Source: Allobosea sp. Tri-44 (lineage in GTDB: Bacteria > Pseudomonadota > Alphaproteobacteria > Rhizobiales > Beijerinckiaceae). From it: 64,000 bases of DNA. The notes under the pieces were generated by a model. That model saw only the letters and a list, made by a program, of their open reading frames with translations, searched no databases and was not told the origin of the DNA. Shown piece after piece: positions 26,873-35,439 of this stretch. The first letter of the stretch is position 1; the number at the start of each line of letters is the position of its first letter. A program made the translations under genes and the position numbers. Location of the stretch: assembly GCF_004123845.1 (NCBI RefSeq), contig NZ_NBDP01000019.1, forward strand, positions 186,001 through 250,000, given 5' to 3'.

Positions 26873-28486
26873 TCACGCCGGCACCGAGATCGCCATGCCG
26901 TCGCGCTGCGGGTCGGCGCCGCCGGTGGCGAGCCCGTCCTCGATCTTGACGCCGTGGAGCGCGGCGAAGGGATAGCTCTGGGCCGAGCGCTTGACGTCGT
27001 AGCCCTCGGCCTTGAGCTGCGCCTCCACGCTGCGGCGGATGCGGTTGCTGATATCGATCGAGTTCGAGACGCCCATGACGCGCGGCGCCGCGACCGCCTC
27101 CAGCATCGACATCTCGAAGTCGATGACGTTCATGATGCCTTGCGCCATCGCCGGGGCGATGTAGCTGCCGCCCGGTGCGCCCATGACGATGAAGGGCTTG
27201 TCGTCCTTGAAGACGATGGTCGGCGCCGCCGAGGAGGAGCGGCGCTTGCCGGGCGCGATCGAGCCGGCGCGGCCGGGGCGCGGATCGAAGCGGCTCATCG
27301 TGCCGTTGTAGATGAAGCCGAGCCCTTCGGTGATCGCGCCCGAAGGGCTGCCGAGCGTATGGGTCAGCGCGACCGCGTTCCCATGGCGGTCGACTACGGT
27401 GACATGGGTGGTCTCACGCGAGGAGGAACGCTCCAGCCGCTTGACGTCGGCGCGCTCGCCGCGGCGGATGCTGTCGGCCTGTGTCGCGGCATGTGCCTTC
27501 GAGATCAGGCGTTCGACCGGCACATCGACATAGGCGGGGTCGCCCATGAACTCGTCCTTGTCGATGGTCATGCGCTTCATCGCCTCGGCGAGCAGGCGGA
27601 TATGCTCGGCGCTGCCATGGGGCAGAGCGCCGATGTCGAAGGGCTCGAGCATGTTGAGGATCTGCAGCATCGACATGCCGCTCGCCGGCGGCGGCGAGGT
27701 CGAGATGCGATGGCCGCGATAGGAGCCCCAGATCGGCTCGGCGACGGAGAGCTGATAGCGGGCAAGGTCCTCGCGCGAGATCAGCCCGCCATGTCCTGCG
27801 AAGTCGGCGGCGATCTCTTCGGCGAGCTCGCCATGATAGAACAGGTCGGCGCCGCCTTTGGCGAGCCGCTCCAGCGTGTTGGCCATGTCGGTGTTGACGA
27901 TCAGGTCGCCCGGGCGCTTTGCGCTGCCGTCGGGGCGGAAATAGAGGCGCTTGCCGGTCTCGCTGTAGCGCAATTTGTCTGAGGTGTTGACCTGGCCGGA
28001 GCCGCTCTGATCCTGCGACCAGAACCAGTGCATGTGCGGGCGCACCAGCACACCTTCGCGCGCCTGTCTGATCGCCGGCGCCATGACGTCGGCCCAATCC
28101 ATCGTGCCGAAGCGCGAGAGCACATAGTCATAGCCCTTGACGCTGCCGGGCGTGCAGACGGCGAGATGGCCGAACTCGTTAATGCCGCCCTCGAGCAGGA
28201 AGGCGAAGCCGTCGCGCGATTGGCCACGCAGCTTGTCCTGCCACATGTCCGGCTTCGCCGAATAGGAGGCGCGGGCGTAGAACTCGACGATCTCATGGAC
28301 GCCCTTGCCGGGCATGTAGAGCTGCATCGAGCCGAAGCCGCCGATGCCCGACATCAGCGGATCGACCACCCCTTGCATGAAGGCGCAGGCGATCGCCGCG
28401 TCGATCGCATTGCCGCCGCGCTCCAGCACGACCGCGCCGGCTTCCACCGCTTCCGGCTGCGGGGCGACGATCATTCCGTTCTTCAT
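26873..28486 (-). CDS. Gamma-glutamyltransferase family protein (copy 2)
   Basis: A 537-residue GGT-family Ntn-hydrolase. The self-cleavage and nucleophile site is Thr359 in ETTHVTVVD. Flanking family motifs are PEAVEAGAVVLERGGNAIDA at the N-terminus, MSGIGGFGSM, and the small-subunit loop MGAPGGSYI. No signal peptide. ATG 28486 with an upstream AGGAAGG is preferred over TTG 28507. It lies downstream of, and in line with, the peptide ABC operon 28663-33643, separated only by a type I palindrome. The substrate is therefore probably a gamma-glutamyl compound or peptide brought in by that transporter. All three GGT copies in the window differ widely in sequence. Confidence 0.9.
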   Translation of the reverse strand: MKNGMIVAPQPEAVEAGAVVLERGGNAIDAAIACAFMQGVVDPLMSGIGGFGSMQLYMPGKGVHEIVEFYARASYSAKPDMWQDKLRGQSRDGFAFLLEGGINEFGHLAVCTPGSVKGYDYVLSRFGTMDWADVMAPAIRQAREGVLVRPHMHWFWSQDQSGSGQVNTSDKLRYSETGKRLYFRPDGSAKRPGDLIVNTDMANTLERLAKGGADLFYHGELAEEIAADFAGHGGLISREDLARYQLSVAEPIWGSYRGHRISTSPPPASGMSMLQILNMLEPFDIGALPHGSAEHIRLLAEAMKRMTIDKDEFMGDPAYVDVPVERLISKAHAATQADSIRRGERADVKRLERSSSRETTHVTVVDRHGNAVALTHTLGSPSGAITEGLGFIYNGTMSRFDPRPGRAGSIAPGKRRSSSAAPTIVFKDDKPFIVMGAPGGSYIAPAMAQGIMNVIDFEMSMLEAVAAPRVMGVSNSIDISNRIRRSVEAQLKAEGYDVKRSAQSYPFAALHGVKIEDGLATGGADPQRDGMAISVPA

Positions 28487-28527
28487 GGGCAAGGGCCTTC
28501 CTCTCAAGGCATGGTCCAGAACCGCGC

Positions 28528-28633
28528 CGTCATCCCGGACAAGCGGCGTAGCCGCGCCGCTCCGGGATCCATCGAAGGGCGTCGCGCTCTACGATGGATC
28601 CCGGAGCTCCGCTTCGCTGCGTCCGGGATGACG
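28528..28633. repeat. Composite palindrome, type I
   Basis: A 106-bp element. The outer arms CGTCATCCCGGAC and GTCCGGGATGACG pair over 13 bp. The inner arms CCGGGATCCATCG and CGATGGATCCCGG pair over 13 bp. Within each half, ATCCCGG and CCGGGAT can instead form a local hairpin, capped on the left by GCGGC-gta-GCCGC. It lies between the fused ATPase gene and GGT copy 2 in a minus-strand operon. Confidence 0.8.
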
Positions 28634-28662
28634 GTGTGGTTCCGGGCAAAGTTGTCTGAAGA

Positions 28663-30309
28663 TCACACCGGCTCGCCGAGCCGCCAGAACAGGCGGACAC
28701 CGCCATCCGCCATGCTCTCCAGCCCGGGAACCGCCGAGAGCAGCCTGCGGGTGTAGTCGTGCTGGGGGGCGTCGAAGATCTGGTCGCGGGTGCCTTCCTC
28801 GACGATGCGGCCTTCATGCATGACGATGACGCGATCCGAGACCTGCTCGACGACGCCGAGGTCATGGCTGATGAACAAGCAGGAGAAGCCGTGCTTCTTC
28901 TGCAGTTCGGCGAAGAGCTCCAGCACTTGAGCCCGCACGGTGACGTCGAGCGCCGAGACGGGCTCGTCGGCGATGACGAAGCTCGGCCGGCGGATGATGG
29001 CGCGGGCGATGGCGACGCGCTGGCGCTGGCCGCCGGAGAGCTCGTGCGGATAGCGCTCGGCAAAACCGTCGCCGAGCCCGACCTCGCCCAGAACTTCGGC
29101 CAGGCGCGCCTTCCTGTCGGCGGCGCTCATGCCCTTCACCAGCCGCAAGGGTTCGCCGACGAGCTCGCCGATGGTCATGCGCGGATCGAGCGAGGAATAC
29201 GGGTCCTGGAAGACCATCTGGCAGTTCAGCCGGTAGTCCCAGTAGGCCGTCTCACTCTTGTCGATCGGCTTGCCGTTGAACAGGATCGCGCCTTCGCTCG
29301 GCTTGATGAGGCCGGCGATGGCGTGGCCGAGCGTGGTCTTGCCCGAGCCCGAGCCGCCGACCACCGAGACGACCTCGCCGGGCTTCACCGAGAGGCTGAT
29401 GCCATGCAAAGCGCGCTTGGGCTGCTCCTTGCGGAAGAAGCCCTGGCGGCCGCCATAGTCGACGACCAGGTCGTTGACCGCGACGAGTGGCGTTCCTGCC
29501 TCCGGCACCTCGCGCGCCGGCTCGCGATGCGGCATCGCCGCCAGCAGCTTGCGGGTATAGGGGTGCTGCGGGCGGGCGAGGATATCCTCGCTTTTTCCAT
29601 GTTCGACGACGTCGCCCTGGCACATCACGACGATGCGGCTGCAATAGCGTGCAACCATGCCGAGATCGTGCGAGATCAAGAGCACGGCGGTGCCGTTCTC
29701 CTTGGTCAGGTCGACCATCAGCTCCATGACGTCGCGCTGGACGACGGCGTCTAGCGCTGTGGTCGGCTCGTCGGCGAGCAGCAGCGCCGGCTTCAGCAAC
29801 ATCACCGAGGCCAGCATGATGCGCTGGCGCATGCCGCCGGAATACTGGTGCGGATAGGCGTTGAAGGCGCCTTCGGGATCGCGGATGCCGACGCGCCGGA
29901 GCATGTCGAGGATCAGCTCGCGCCTGCCGTTGGCATCGAGCTTGCGATGCAGCGCGAGGCCCTCCTCGAGCTGTCGGCCGATCAGCATGGAGGGGTTGAG
30001 CGAGGTCATCGGCTCCTGGAAGACCATGCCGACCCTGGCGCCGCGGATCGCCCGCAGGCGCTTGGGGGCCATGGTCGTGACCTCCTCGCCGTCGAAGCGG
30101 ATCGAGCCCGAGATCAGGCGAACCGCCGGCGGGATGAAGCCCATCACGGCGCGGGCGGCGAGCGTCTTGCCCGAGCCGGATTCGCCGACGATGCCGACGA
30201 TCTCGCCGGGCGAGACGGAGAAGCTGACATCGTTGACGACGGTGCGGCCGCTCGCACCGATCCTGAGCGTGAGGCCGTCGACCTCGAGCAATGGCTTGGT
30301 GGAGGTCAT
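28663..30309 (-). CDS. Peptide ABC transporter ATP-binding protein, DppD-DppF fusion
   Basis: A 548-residue fusion of two ABC ATPases normally made as separate DppD and DppF proteins. First domain: Walker A GESGSGKT (residues 42-49), signature YSGGM (156-160), Walker B LLLADEP. Second domain: Walker A GGSGSGKTT (318-326), signature LSGGQ (424-428), Walker B FVIADEP. A linker of roughly 30 residues joins them, and the Cys-rich C-terminal oligopeptide domain found in DppD and DppF is absent at the junction. The two nucleotide sites would form the active pair within one chain. It overlaps the DppC gene by ATGA. Such fusions (also seen in GsiA/YejF) are known. Confidence 0.95.
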   Translation of the reverse strand: MTSTKPLLEVDGLTLRIGASGRTVVNDVSFSVSPGEIVGIVGESGSGKTLAARAVMGFIPPAVRLISGSIRFDGEEVTTMAPKRLRAIRGARVGMVFQEPMTSLNPSMLIGRQLEEGLALHRKLDANGRRELILDMLRRVGIRDPEGAFNAYPHQYSGGMRQRIMLASVMLLKPALLLADEPTTALDAVVQRDVMELMVDLTKENGTAVLLISHDLGMVARYCSRIVVMCQGDVVEHGKSEDILARPQHPYTRKLLAAMPHREPAREVPEAGTPLVAVNDLVVDYGGRQGFFRKEQPKRALHGISLSVKPGEVVSVVGGSGSGKTTLGHAIAGLIKPSEGAILFNGKPIDKSETAYWDYRLNCQMVFQDPYSSLDPRMTIGELVGEPLRLVKGMSAADRKARLAEVLGEVGLGDGFAERYPHELSGGQRQRVAIARAIIRRPSFVIADEPVSALDVTVRAQVLELFAELQKKHGFSCLFISHDLGVVEQVSDRVIVMHEGRIVEEGTRDQIFDAPQHDYTRRLLSAVPGLESMADGGVRLFWRLGEPV

Positions 30310-31124
30310 CGTGCACCTCGCATGCGCGGGTCGAGCTTGTCGCGGAGCGCATCGCCGAGCAGGTTGATGCCGAGCAGCGTCAATGAGATGCACAGGCCCG
30401 GGAAGACGCCGAGCCAGACGGCCTGGCCGATATAGGGCCGCGACCCCGCCAGCATGTTGCCCCAAGTCGGGGCCGGCGGCGGCACACCGAGCCCGAGGAA
30501 GGAGAGCGAGCTCTCGGCCAGCAGCACCCAGCCGAACATCGAGGTCGCGAGCACGGTCAGCGGCGCGATGCAGTTCGGCAGGATGTGGCGCAGCATGGTG
30601 AAGGCTTCCGAGTTGCCCATCACCCGCGAGGCCGAGATGAACTCGCGCTCGCGCAGCGAGAGCACGGTGCCGCGCACGATGCGGGCGACCGAGGGCGCAT
30701 AGGCGATGCCGAGCGCCAGGATGATGCCGTATTTGTTGGCGCCGACCACGGCGAGCAGGCCAAGCGCCAGGAGGATACCCGGGAAGGCGAGCAGCGCGTC
30801 GTTGAAGGCCATGATGGTGCGGTCGACCCAGCCGCGGACATAGCCCGAGAACAGGCCGATGACCGTGCCGAGCGAAACGGCGAGCGCCACCGTCAGCAGG
30901 CTGATCCAGACTGATGTGGCGGCGCCCGCCATCAGCCGCGAGAGCACGTCGCGGCCGAACTCGTCGGTGCCGAGCCAGTGCATGGCGGAGGGCGCGGCGA
31001 GCTTGGCGCGGAAGGAGAGCCGCAACGGGTCATAGGGCGTCCAGACCGCGCTGACCGAAGCGACGATGGCGAGGAAGCCGATCAGCGCGCCGCCGACCAG
31101 AGCGTTGGGAGCTGGCAATTTCAT
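30306..31124 (-). CDS. Peptide ABC transporter permease, DppC type
   Basis: A 272-residue inner-membrane permease. After helix 1 comes the family motif HWLGTDEFGRDVLSRL (about residues 48-63). The EAA loop is SASRVMGNSEAFTMLRHILP, about 160-179, and the protein ends with the usual LRDKLDPRMRG. It overlaps both DppB (ATGA at 31121-31124) and the fused ATPase (30306-30309). With DppB it forms the channel for di- or oligopeptide-like compounds delivered by the binding protein at 32102. Confidence 0.95.
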   Translation of the reverse strand: MKLPAPNALVGGALIGFLAIVASVSAVWTPYDPLRLSFRAKLAAPSAMHWLGTDEFGRDVLSRLMAGAATSVWISLLTVALAVSLGTVIGLFSGYVRGWVDRTIMAFNDALLAFPGILLALGLLAVVGANKYGIILALGIAYAPSVARIVRGTVLSLREREFISASRVMGNSEAFTMLRHILPNCIAPLTVLATSMFGWVLLAESSLSFLGLGVPPPAPTWGNMLAGSRPYIGQAVWLGVFPGLCISLTLLGINLLGDALRDKLDPRMRGAR

Positions 31125-32065
31125 TGCGCCGTCACCCTCGGATCGAAGATCGGATAGCAGAGGTCGATCACGAGATTGACCAGCACATAGGTGAAGGCGA
31201 CGAAGAGCATGCAGCCCTGGATCACCGGATAGTCGCGGGCGAAGATCGAATCGACCAGCAGGCGGCCGAGGCCGGGGATGGTGAAGACGGTCTCGACCAC
31301 GGCGATGCCGCCCAAGAGGTTGCCGAGGACGAGGCCGATCAGCGTCCAGGTCGGCCCGAAGGCGTTCTTGAAGGCGTGGTTCCAGAGCACCGCACTCTCG
31401 GTCAGACCCTTGGCGCGGGCATGGGTGATATAGTCGAGCCGAAGCACCTCCAGCGTCGAGGCGCGCGCCATGCGCAGGATCACGCCGATCTCGTGCAGGA
31501 ACAGCGTCATGATCGGCATGACCAAATAGAGGATGCCAGCCAACGGGTTCTCGGCGATCGAGACGTAGCCGACCACCGGCAGCCATTCCAGCTTCAGCCC
31601 GAAGAAGAGCAGCAGCAGCAGGCCGAGCCAGAAGGTCGGGATCGAGAGCAGGAGTGTCGCCACCGCGACCAGCGACAGATCGAGCGAGGTATCCTGCTTC
31701 CAGGCGGCGAGTACGCCGGCCGGCACGGCGACAAGGCTCGCCAGCAGCACCGCGACCAGAACGATCTGCGCCGAGATCCAGAAGCGCTGCAGGATCAGCG
31801 GCAGCACCGCCTGCTGCGAGTTGATCGACTGGCCGAGATCGCCCTTGAGCAGATTGCCGAACCAGATGCCGAACTGGACCGGCACGCTCTGGTCGAGGCC
31901 GAGCCGCGCCTGCAGGTCGGCGATCGAGGCCGGCGTCGCCAGATCCCCTAGCATCAGCGAGGCTGGATCGCCCGGAATCAGACGGATCAACCCGAAGACC
32001 GAGACCGACACGATCAACAGTGTCGGCACGGACATCAGAATGCGCGTCAGCGCAAAGCGCAGCAT
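31121..32065 (-). CDS. Peptide ABC transporter permease, DppB type
   Basis: A 314-residue inner-membrane permease with the DppB layout. The N-terminal helix (MLRFALTRILMSVPTLLIVS) is followed by a periplasmic part with SVFGLIRLIPGDPAS, a WFGNLLKGDLGQSI segment, then five more helices. The EAA loop is LRLDYITHARAKGLTESAVL. The VVETVFTIPGLGRLLVD motif is diagnostic of the family. It begins 36 bp after the binding-protein gene. Confidence 0.95.
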   Translation of the reverse strand: MLRFALTRILMSVPTLLIVSVSVFGLIRLIPGDPASLMLGDLATPASIADLQARLGLDQSVPVQFGIWFGNLLKGDLGQSINSQQAVLPLILQRFWISAQIVLVAVLLASLVAVPAGVLAAWKQDTSLDLSLVAVATLLLSIPTFWLGLLLLLFFGLKLEWLPVVGYVSIAENPLAGILYLVMPIMTLFLHEIGVILRMARASTLEVLRLDYITHARAKGLTESAVLWNHAFKNAFGPTWTLIGLVLGNLLGGIAVVETVFTIPGLGRLLVDSIFARDYPVIQGCMLFVAFTYVLVNLVIDLCYPIFDPRVTAQ

Positions 32066-32101
32066 CGGCTTCCTCCCGGTGTGCGGACGGTACGGGCGGG
32101 A

Positions 32102-33643
32102 TCAGTTCGCCAGCGTCACTTCCCACATGCGCAGCTTCGACTGCCACGGCTTGAAGCCCTGGACGCGCTTGGCATGGGCGATGATGTCGAGGCCGTTGAA
32201 GGCGAAGATCATGGGGACTTCGTCGATGACGCGCTTGTGCAGCTCGTCGACGAGCTTCTGCCGCTCGGCCCGGTCGGAGGTGACGTAGAGCTTGTCGATC
32301 TGCTTTTGCGCCTCCGGGTTGTCCCAGGTCTTGCGCGGCTGCTTGTCCTTCGGTCCCGAGAACTGCTCGAAGGCGATCGCCGGGTCGAAGCGGGCCGAGA
32401 AGGAGAAGGACTGCATCTGGTAGTTGCCCTTGTTGAAGCGGTCGAGCTGGGTCGCCCAGTCGAGCACCTCGATCTCGGCGTTGACGCCGACGGCCTGCAG
32501 CATCTGCTGCGCCACCACCGCAGCCGGGAAGCTCGGCACGACCGGGCGCTTGTTGGCGAGGATGATGATCTTCTCGCCCTTGTAGCCGGCCTCCTGCAGC
32601 AGCTTCTTGGCGCGGGCCGGATCGTAGGTGTGGCCCTTCTTCTCGACCTCGCCGAAATAGCTCGAGCCGGAATAGATCGGCGAGGTGTTGGGCTTGCCGA
32701 GGTCGTTGTAGAAGGACGCGACGATCTCATCCATGTCGAGCGAAGCGGCGATCGCCTGGCGGACCTTCTGGTTGCCCATCACCGCATCCTTGGTCTGGAT
32801 CAGGAAGACATGGCGGACAGCGTTCGGCTCGACCGCGACGGCGAGTTTCGGGTGCTTCCGCAACTCGACGGCGTCACTCGGCAGGATATCGGCCATGTCC
32901 AGCGCGCCTGAGACCAGGCCGGCCTTGACCGTCGCCGGATCCTTGACGATCAGGAACTTCACGTCCTTGAGCAGCGGCCGCTTGGAGCCGACATAGCCGT
33001 CACGCTGCCCGCCCGCTGGCGACTTGTAGCCCTCGAAGGCGGTCATGGTGAAATACTCGCCGCGCTTCCATTCGCCGAACTGGTAGGGGCCGGTGCCGAT
33101 CGGCTTGTCCCAGGACCCGTCGGCCTTGACCGAATCCTTGTGCAGGATCGCGGTCATCGCGCAGTCGGTGCGGGCGAGTGTATCAAGGAAGAGCGCGTTC
33201 GGCTTGTCGATCTGCATCACCACGGTGCGGGCATCCGGCGCCGTCACGGACTCGACCTTCAGGCCGGAGCGGCCGTCGAATTCCGAGGTGCAGCGCCAGT
33301 CGGTCTTGGCGTCCATGTAGCGGGTCCAGTTCCACAGCACGTCGGCCGAGGAGAGCTCTGCGCCGTTGTGGAACCTGACGCCCTGGCGCAGCGTGAACGT
33401 GTAGGTCTTGCCGTCGGCGGAGAGATCGACCTTCTCGGCGAGCAGCGGCGTCGCGACGCCGCCCTCATTGTAGCCGACGAGGCCCTCGACCAATTGCAGC
33501 GCGAAATCGTCGGTGTTGTCGTCGCGGTTGACGCCGGGATTGTTGCTGCGGATGTCGGCGGCGACCGCGACCGTGATGGATTGGGCCATGGTGGGGCTGG
33601 CGAACCCCAGCAAGGCGAAAGCGGAGACAAGCAGGCGGTTCAT
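32102..33643 (-). CDS. Peptide ABC transporter substrate-binding protein (DppA/OppA family)
   Basis: A 513-residue periplasmic receptor with a Sec signal (MNRLLVSAFALLGFASPTMA, cleavage about residue 20). The mature start AVAADIRSNNPGVNRDDNTD is nearly repeated in the binding protein at 35437-36996, and the two remain alike to the end (DRCAMTAILHKDS-type, GTGPY, LDWATQLDR, LWEVT regions). They are recent paralogues. This copy heads the DppB-DppC-DppDF genes. An in-frame TTG at 33649 is less likely than ATG 33643. A hydrolase gene lies 47 bp upstream in the same direction. Confidence 0.94.
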   Translation of the reverse strand: MNRLLVSAFALLGFASPTMAQSITVAVAADIRSNNPGVNRDDNTDDFALQLVEGLVGYNEGGVATPLLAEKVDLSADGKTYTFTLRQGVRFHNGAELSSADVLWNWTRYMDAKTDWRCTSEFDGRSGLKVESVTAPDARTVVMQIDKPNALFLDTLARTDCAMTAILHKDSVKADGSWDKPIGTGPYQFGEWKRGEYFTMTAFEGYKSPAGGQRDGYVGSKRPLLKDVKFLIVKDPATVKAGLVSGALDMADILPSDAVELRKHPKLAVAVEPNAVRHVFLIQTKDAVMGNQKVRQAIAASLDMDEIVASFYNDLGKPNTSPIYSGSSYFGEVEKKGHTYDPARAKKLLQEAGYKGEKIIILANKRPVVPSFPAAVVAQQMLQAVGVNAEIEVLDWATQLDRFNKGNYQMQSFSFSARFDPAIAFEQFSGPKDKQPRKTWDNPEAQKQIDKLYVTSDRAERQKLVDELHKRVIDEVPMIFAFNGLDIIAHAKRVQGFKPWQSKLRMWEVTLAN

Positions 33644-33690
33644 CGGCAATTCCCCTCTTTGTTTTGTCGTTGTGCTTGCGATTTCTGATC

Positions 33691-34575
33691 TCAGGCCGCC
33701 TTGGCCGCGCCGGCGCGGCGTTTGGCGAGCACCTCGGCGAAGAAGTCCTCGACACGCGAGACGGCTTTCAGCCCGTCATGCGGCATGTTCGGCACCAGGT
33801 CGAAACGCACCGTGATGCCGTGCTCCTCGAAATTTCGGCGTAAGGTATCGAGCCGTTCCGGGCGATTGGCGCCGGCATGGTTGGCGTCCGGCATCCAGCT
33901 GGCGTTGCCAGGCTGGTGGGTGATCTCCCAGGTCTCGAGATCGGCGGCGCCGACGATCATCTGCACTGCCACCCGGCGCATCGCCTCGATGTCGGGCGTT
34001 GCGCCGAAGAGTTCGCCCATGTTGCGGGTGCCGACCCACCAGTCGCGCATCGGATCGAGCAGCGTCACCGAGCCCGGCGCGCCGATCGAGGCGGCCCAGA
34101 GCTTTTTGGGCTGCAGCATCAGGAAGCGGTGGGTGAAATGGCCGCCACCGGAATAGCCGAACAAAGCGAAGCGGTCGAAGCGCAAGCCATAGGCTTGGGC
34201 GACTTCCTCGACCATGGAAAGGAGGATGTGATCGTAGCGGACCGCGCCCTCTTGCATGTACTTGAAGCCGTTGCGGTTGCCGTCGCCCATCACCCCGATC
34301 GGGAAGAGCGGGGCGAGGATGACGCAATTGTTCCAGCGGCCGAAAGCCTCGAAGGCGTCGCGGTAGCCGATGAAGCCGCGGCCGGTGCCATGCATGGTGA
34401 CAATCAGCTCAGGGGCCTGACCGCCTTTGCCGAGGTTCTTCGGCATATAAAGGCAGTAGCTGAAGCGTGGATCGGCCTTGCAGGCGATGACAGGGGTCGG
34501 GCCGAAATCGTAGAGCGCGCGGCCGATCGCTGCCGCATCGTCCTGCTTGGCCTGGCTTGCGACGGGAGCGGTCAT
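33691..34575 (-). CDS. Alpha/beta hydrolase (polyhydroxybutyrate-depolymerase/esterase-like)
   Basis: A 294-residue cytoplasmic alpha/beta hydrolase. The nucleophile elbow GYSGGG has Ser142. The oxyanion region MHGTGRGF lies near residues 61-68, and the catalytic His is probably in MPHDGL near the C-terminus. The acid residue is not obvious. Such proteins cleave esters, and some act as small-peptide or amide hydrolases. As the first gene of the peptide ABC operon, it is inferred to open the imported compound. ATG 34575 is preferred; a longer open frame upstream runs through the operator region. Confidence 0.8.
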   Translation of the reverse strand: MTAPVASQAKQDDAAAIGRALYDFGPTPVIACKADPRFSYCLYMPKNLGKGGQAPELIVTMHGTGRGFIGYRDAFEAFGRWNNCVILAPLFPIGVMGDGNRNGFKYMQEGAVRYDHILLSMVEEVAQAYGLRFDRFALFGYSGGGHFTHRFLMLQPKKLWAASIGAPGSVTLLDPMRDWWVGTRNMGELFGATPDIEAMRRVAVQMIVGAADLETWEITHQPGNASWMPDANHAGANRPERLDTLRRNFEEHGITVRFDLVPNMPHDGLKAVSRVEDFFAEVLAKRRAGAAKAA

Positions 34576-34726
34576 GCGCGTTTCCTGATTGGTTATAAGA
34601 TTGGCGCCAATTTTGTTGCATGATATGATTGGCCCTGCAAGCCGGATTCGACAGATCTTGTGCCGGCTGTGCGCGACGCGGGTGAACCAGTTCACAAGCG
34701 TTGCTGAAATGCTCTAGAGACCCGTC
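34576..34726. promoter_or_regulatory. Divergent control region with perfect 12-bp palindrome
   Basis: Between the hydrolase/peptide operon and a GntR regulator. A perfect palindrome ATTGGCGCCAAT occupies 34600-34611. The hexamer GATTGG occurs three times in one orientation (34587, 34599, 34627), the second being part of the palindrome. The region is clearly more AT-rich than its surroundings (TTATAAGATTGG, TTTTGTTGCATGATATGATT). It is a probable operator for the divergent GntR protein and promoter for both transcripts. Confidence 0.45.
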
Positions 34727-35377
34727 ATGGCCACCCGTCCAAAAACTCGCCAGCGCGCCAAGGGTGAACTCGCCAACGAGATCGCCCGGACGATCCATAT
34801 CCGCGCCTATCGGCCGGGCGAATGGTTGCGGCAGATCGATCTCGAAGAGGCCTTCCAGGCGACGCGCTTCGACGTCCGCGCCGCGCTCGACGAGCTCGCT
34901 GTGCGCAAGACGATCGAGCATGTGCCCAATCGCGGCTACCGCGTTACCGAGATCGACCTCGATACCTATCGCGCGATCCGCGACACCCGCATCATCCTCG
35001 AGAGTGCCGCTTCTCGCCTCGTGATCGGCAGGATGGACGACGAGACGATCGCCAGGCTCGATGCGCTCGCCCACGAGTTCCGCCGCGCCGTGCAGAACGG
35101 TACGCGCGTCGACCAGAGCGAGATCAACCGCGCCTTCCATAGCCTGATCTATGCCCATTGCGGCAATCCGGTGCTGGTGGAGACGATCTGGAGCCTGCGC
35201 GACCGCTCGCGCGGTTCGGCGGTCACGGTCTGGGCCTCGCACCAGGCCCTGCTCGCCAGTGACGCCGACCACCATGCCATGGTGGCTGCGATCCGCGCCG
35301 GAGATGGCGAGCGCCTCGCCGCACTCACCAGCCATCACATCATCAAGGACCTGATCGAGGTCAACGGCGCGGTTTAG
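34727..35377 (+). CDS. GntR family transcriptional regulator (FCD class)
   Basis: A 216-residue regulator: winged helix at about residues 8-70 (RPGEWLRQIDLEEAFQATRF as recognition region) and an FCD domain with spaced His residues (NRAFHSLIYAHCG, ALTSHHIIKD). It is divergent from the peptide ABC operon, and its end touches the orphan peptide-binding-protein gene on the other strand through a shared repeat. Its TAG stop is supplied by the first bases of the repeat 35375-35439. It likely represses the peptide uptake genes on one or both sides. Confidence 0.92.
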   Translation: MATRPKTRQRAKGELANEIARTIHIRAYRPGEWLRQIDLEEAFQATRFDVRAALDELAVRKTIEHVPNRGYRVTEIDLDTYRAIRDTRIILESAASRLVIGRMDDETIARLDALAHEFRRAVQNGTRVDQSEINRAFHSLIYAHCGNPVLVETIWSLRDRSRGSAVTVWASHQALLASDADHHAMVAAIRAGDGERLAALTSHHIIKDLIEVNGAV

Positions 35378-35439
35378 AGCATTTTCGAGCGAAGTGGACA
35401 CCGGTTCGCGTGAAGAAAATGCGATAAAGCAATGCTCTA
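35375..35439. repeat. 65-bp TAGAGCATT palindromic repeat carrying both convergent stop codons
   Basis: The element begins TAGAGCATT and ends AATGCTCTA (perfect 9-bp arms), with CACCGGTTCGCGTGAAGAAA in the middle. I recall similar elements as dispersed repeats in Hyphomicrobiales genomes; a genome search would be needed to confirm. The first three bases (35375-35377) are the TAG stop of the GntR gene. The last three (35437-35439, read on the minus strand) are the TAG stop of the convergent binding-protein gene. Confidence 0.75.

Noticed and set aside
30306..32147. A 613-codon version of the DppC gene
   Set aside because: Upstream part is DppB read out of frame; DppC similarity begins at ATG 31124.
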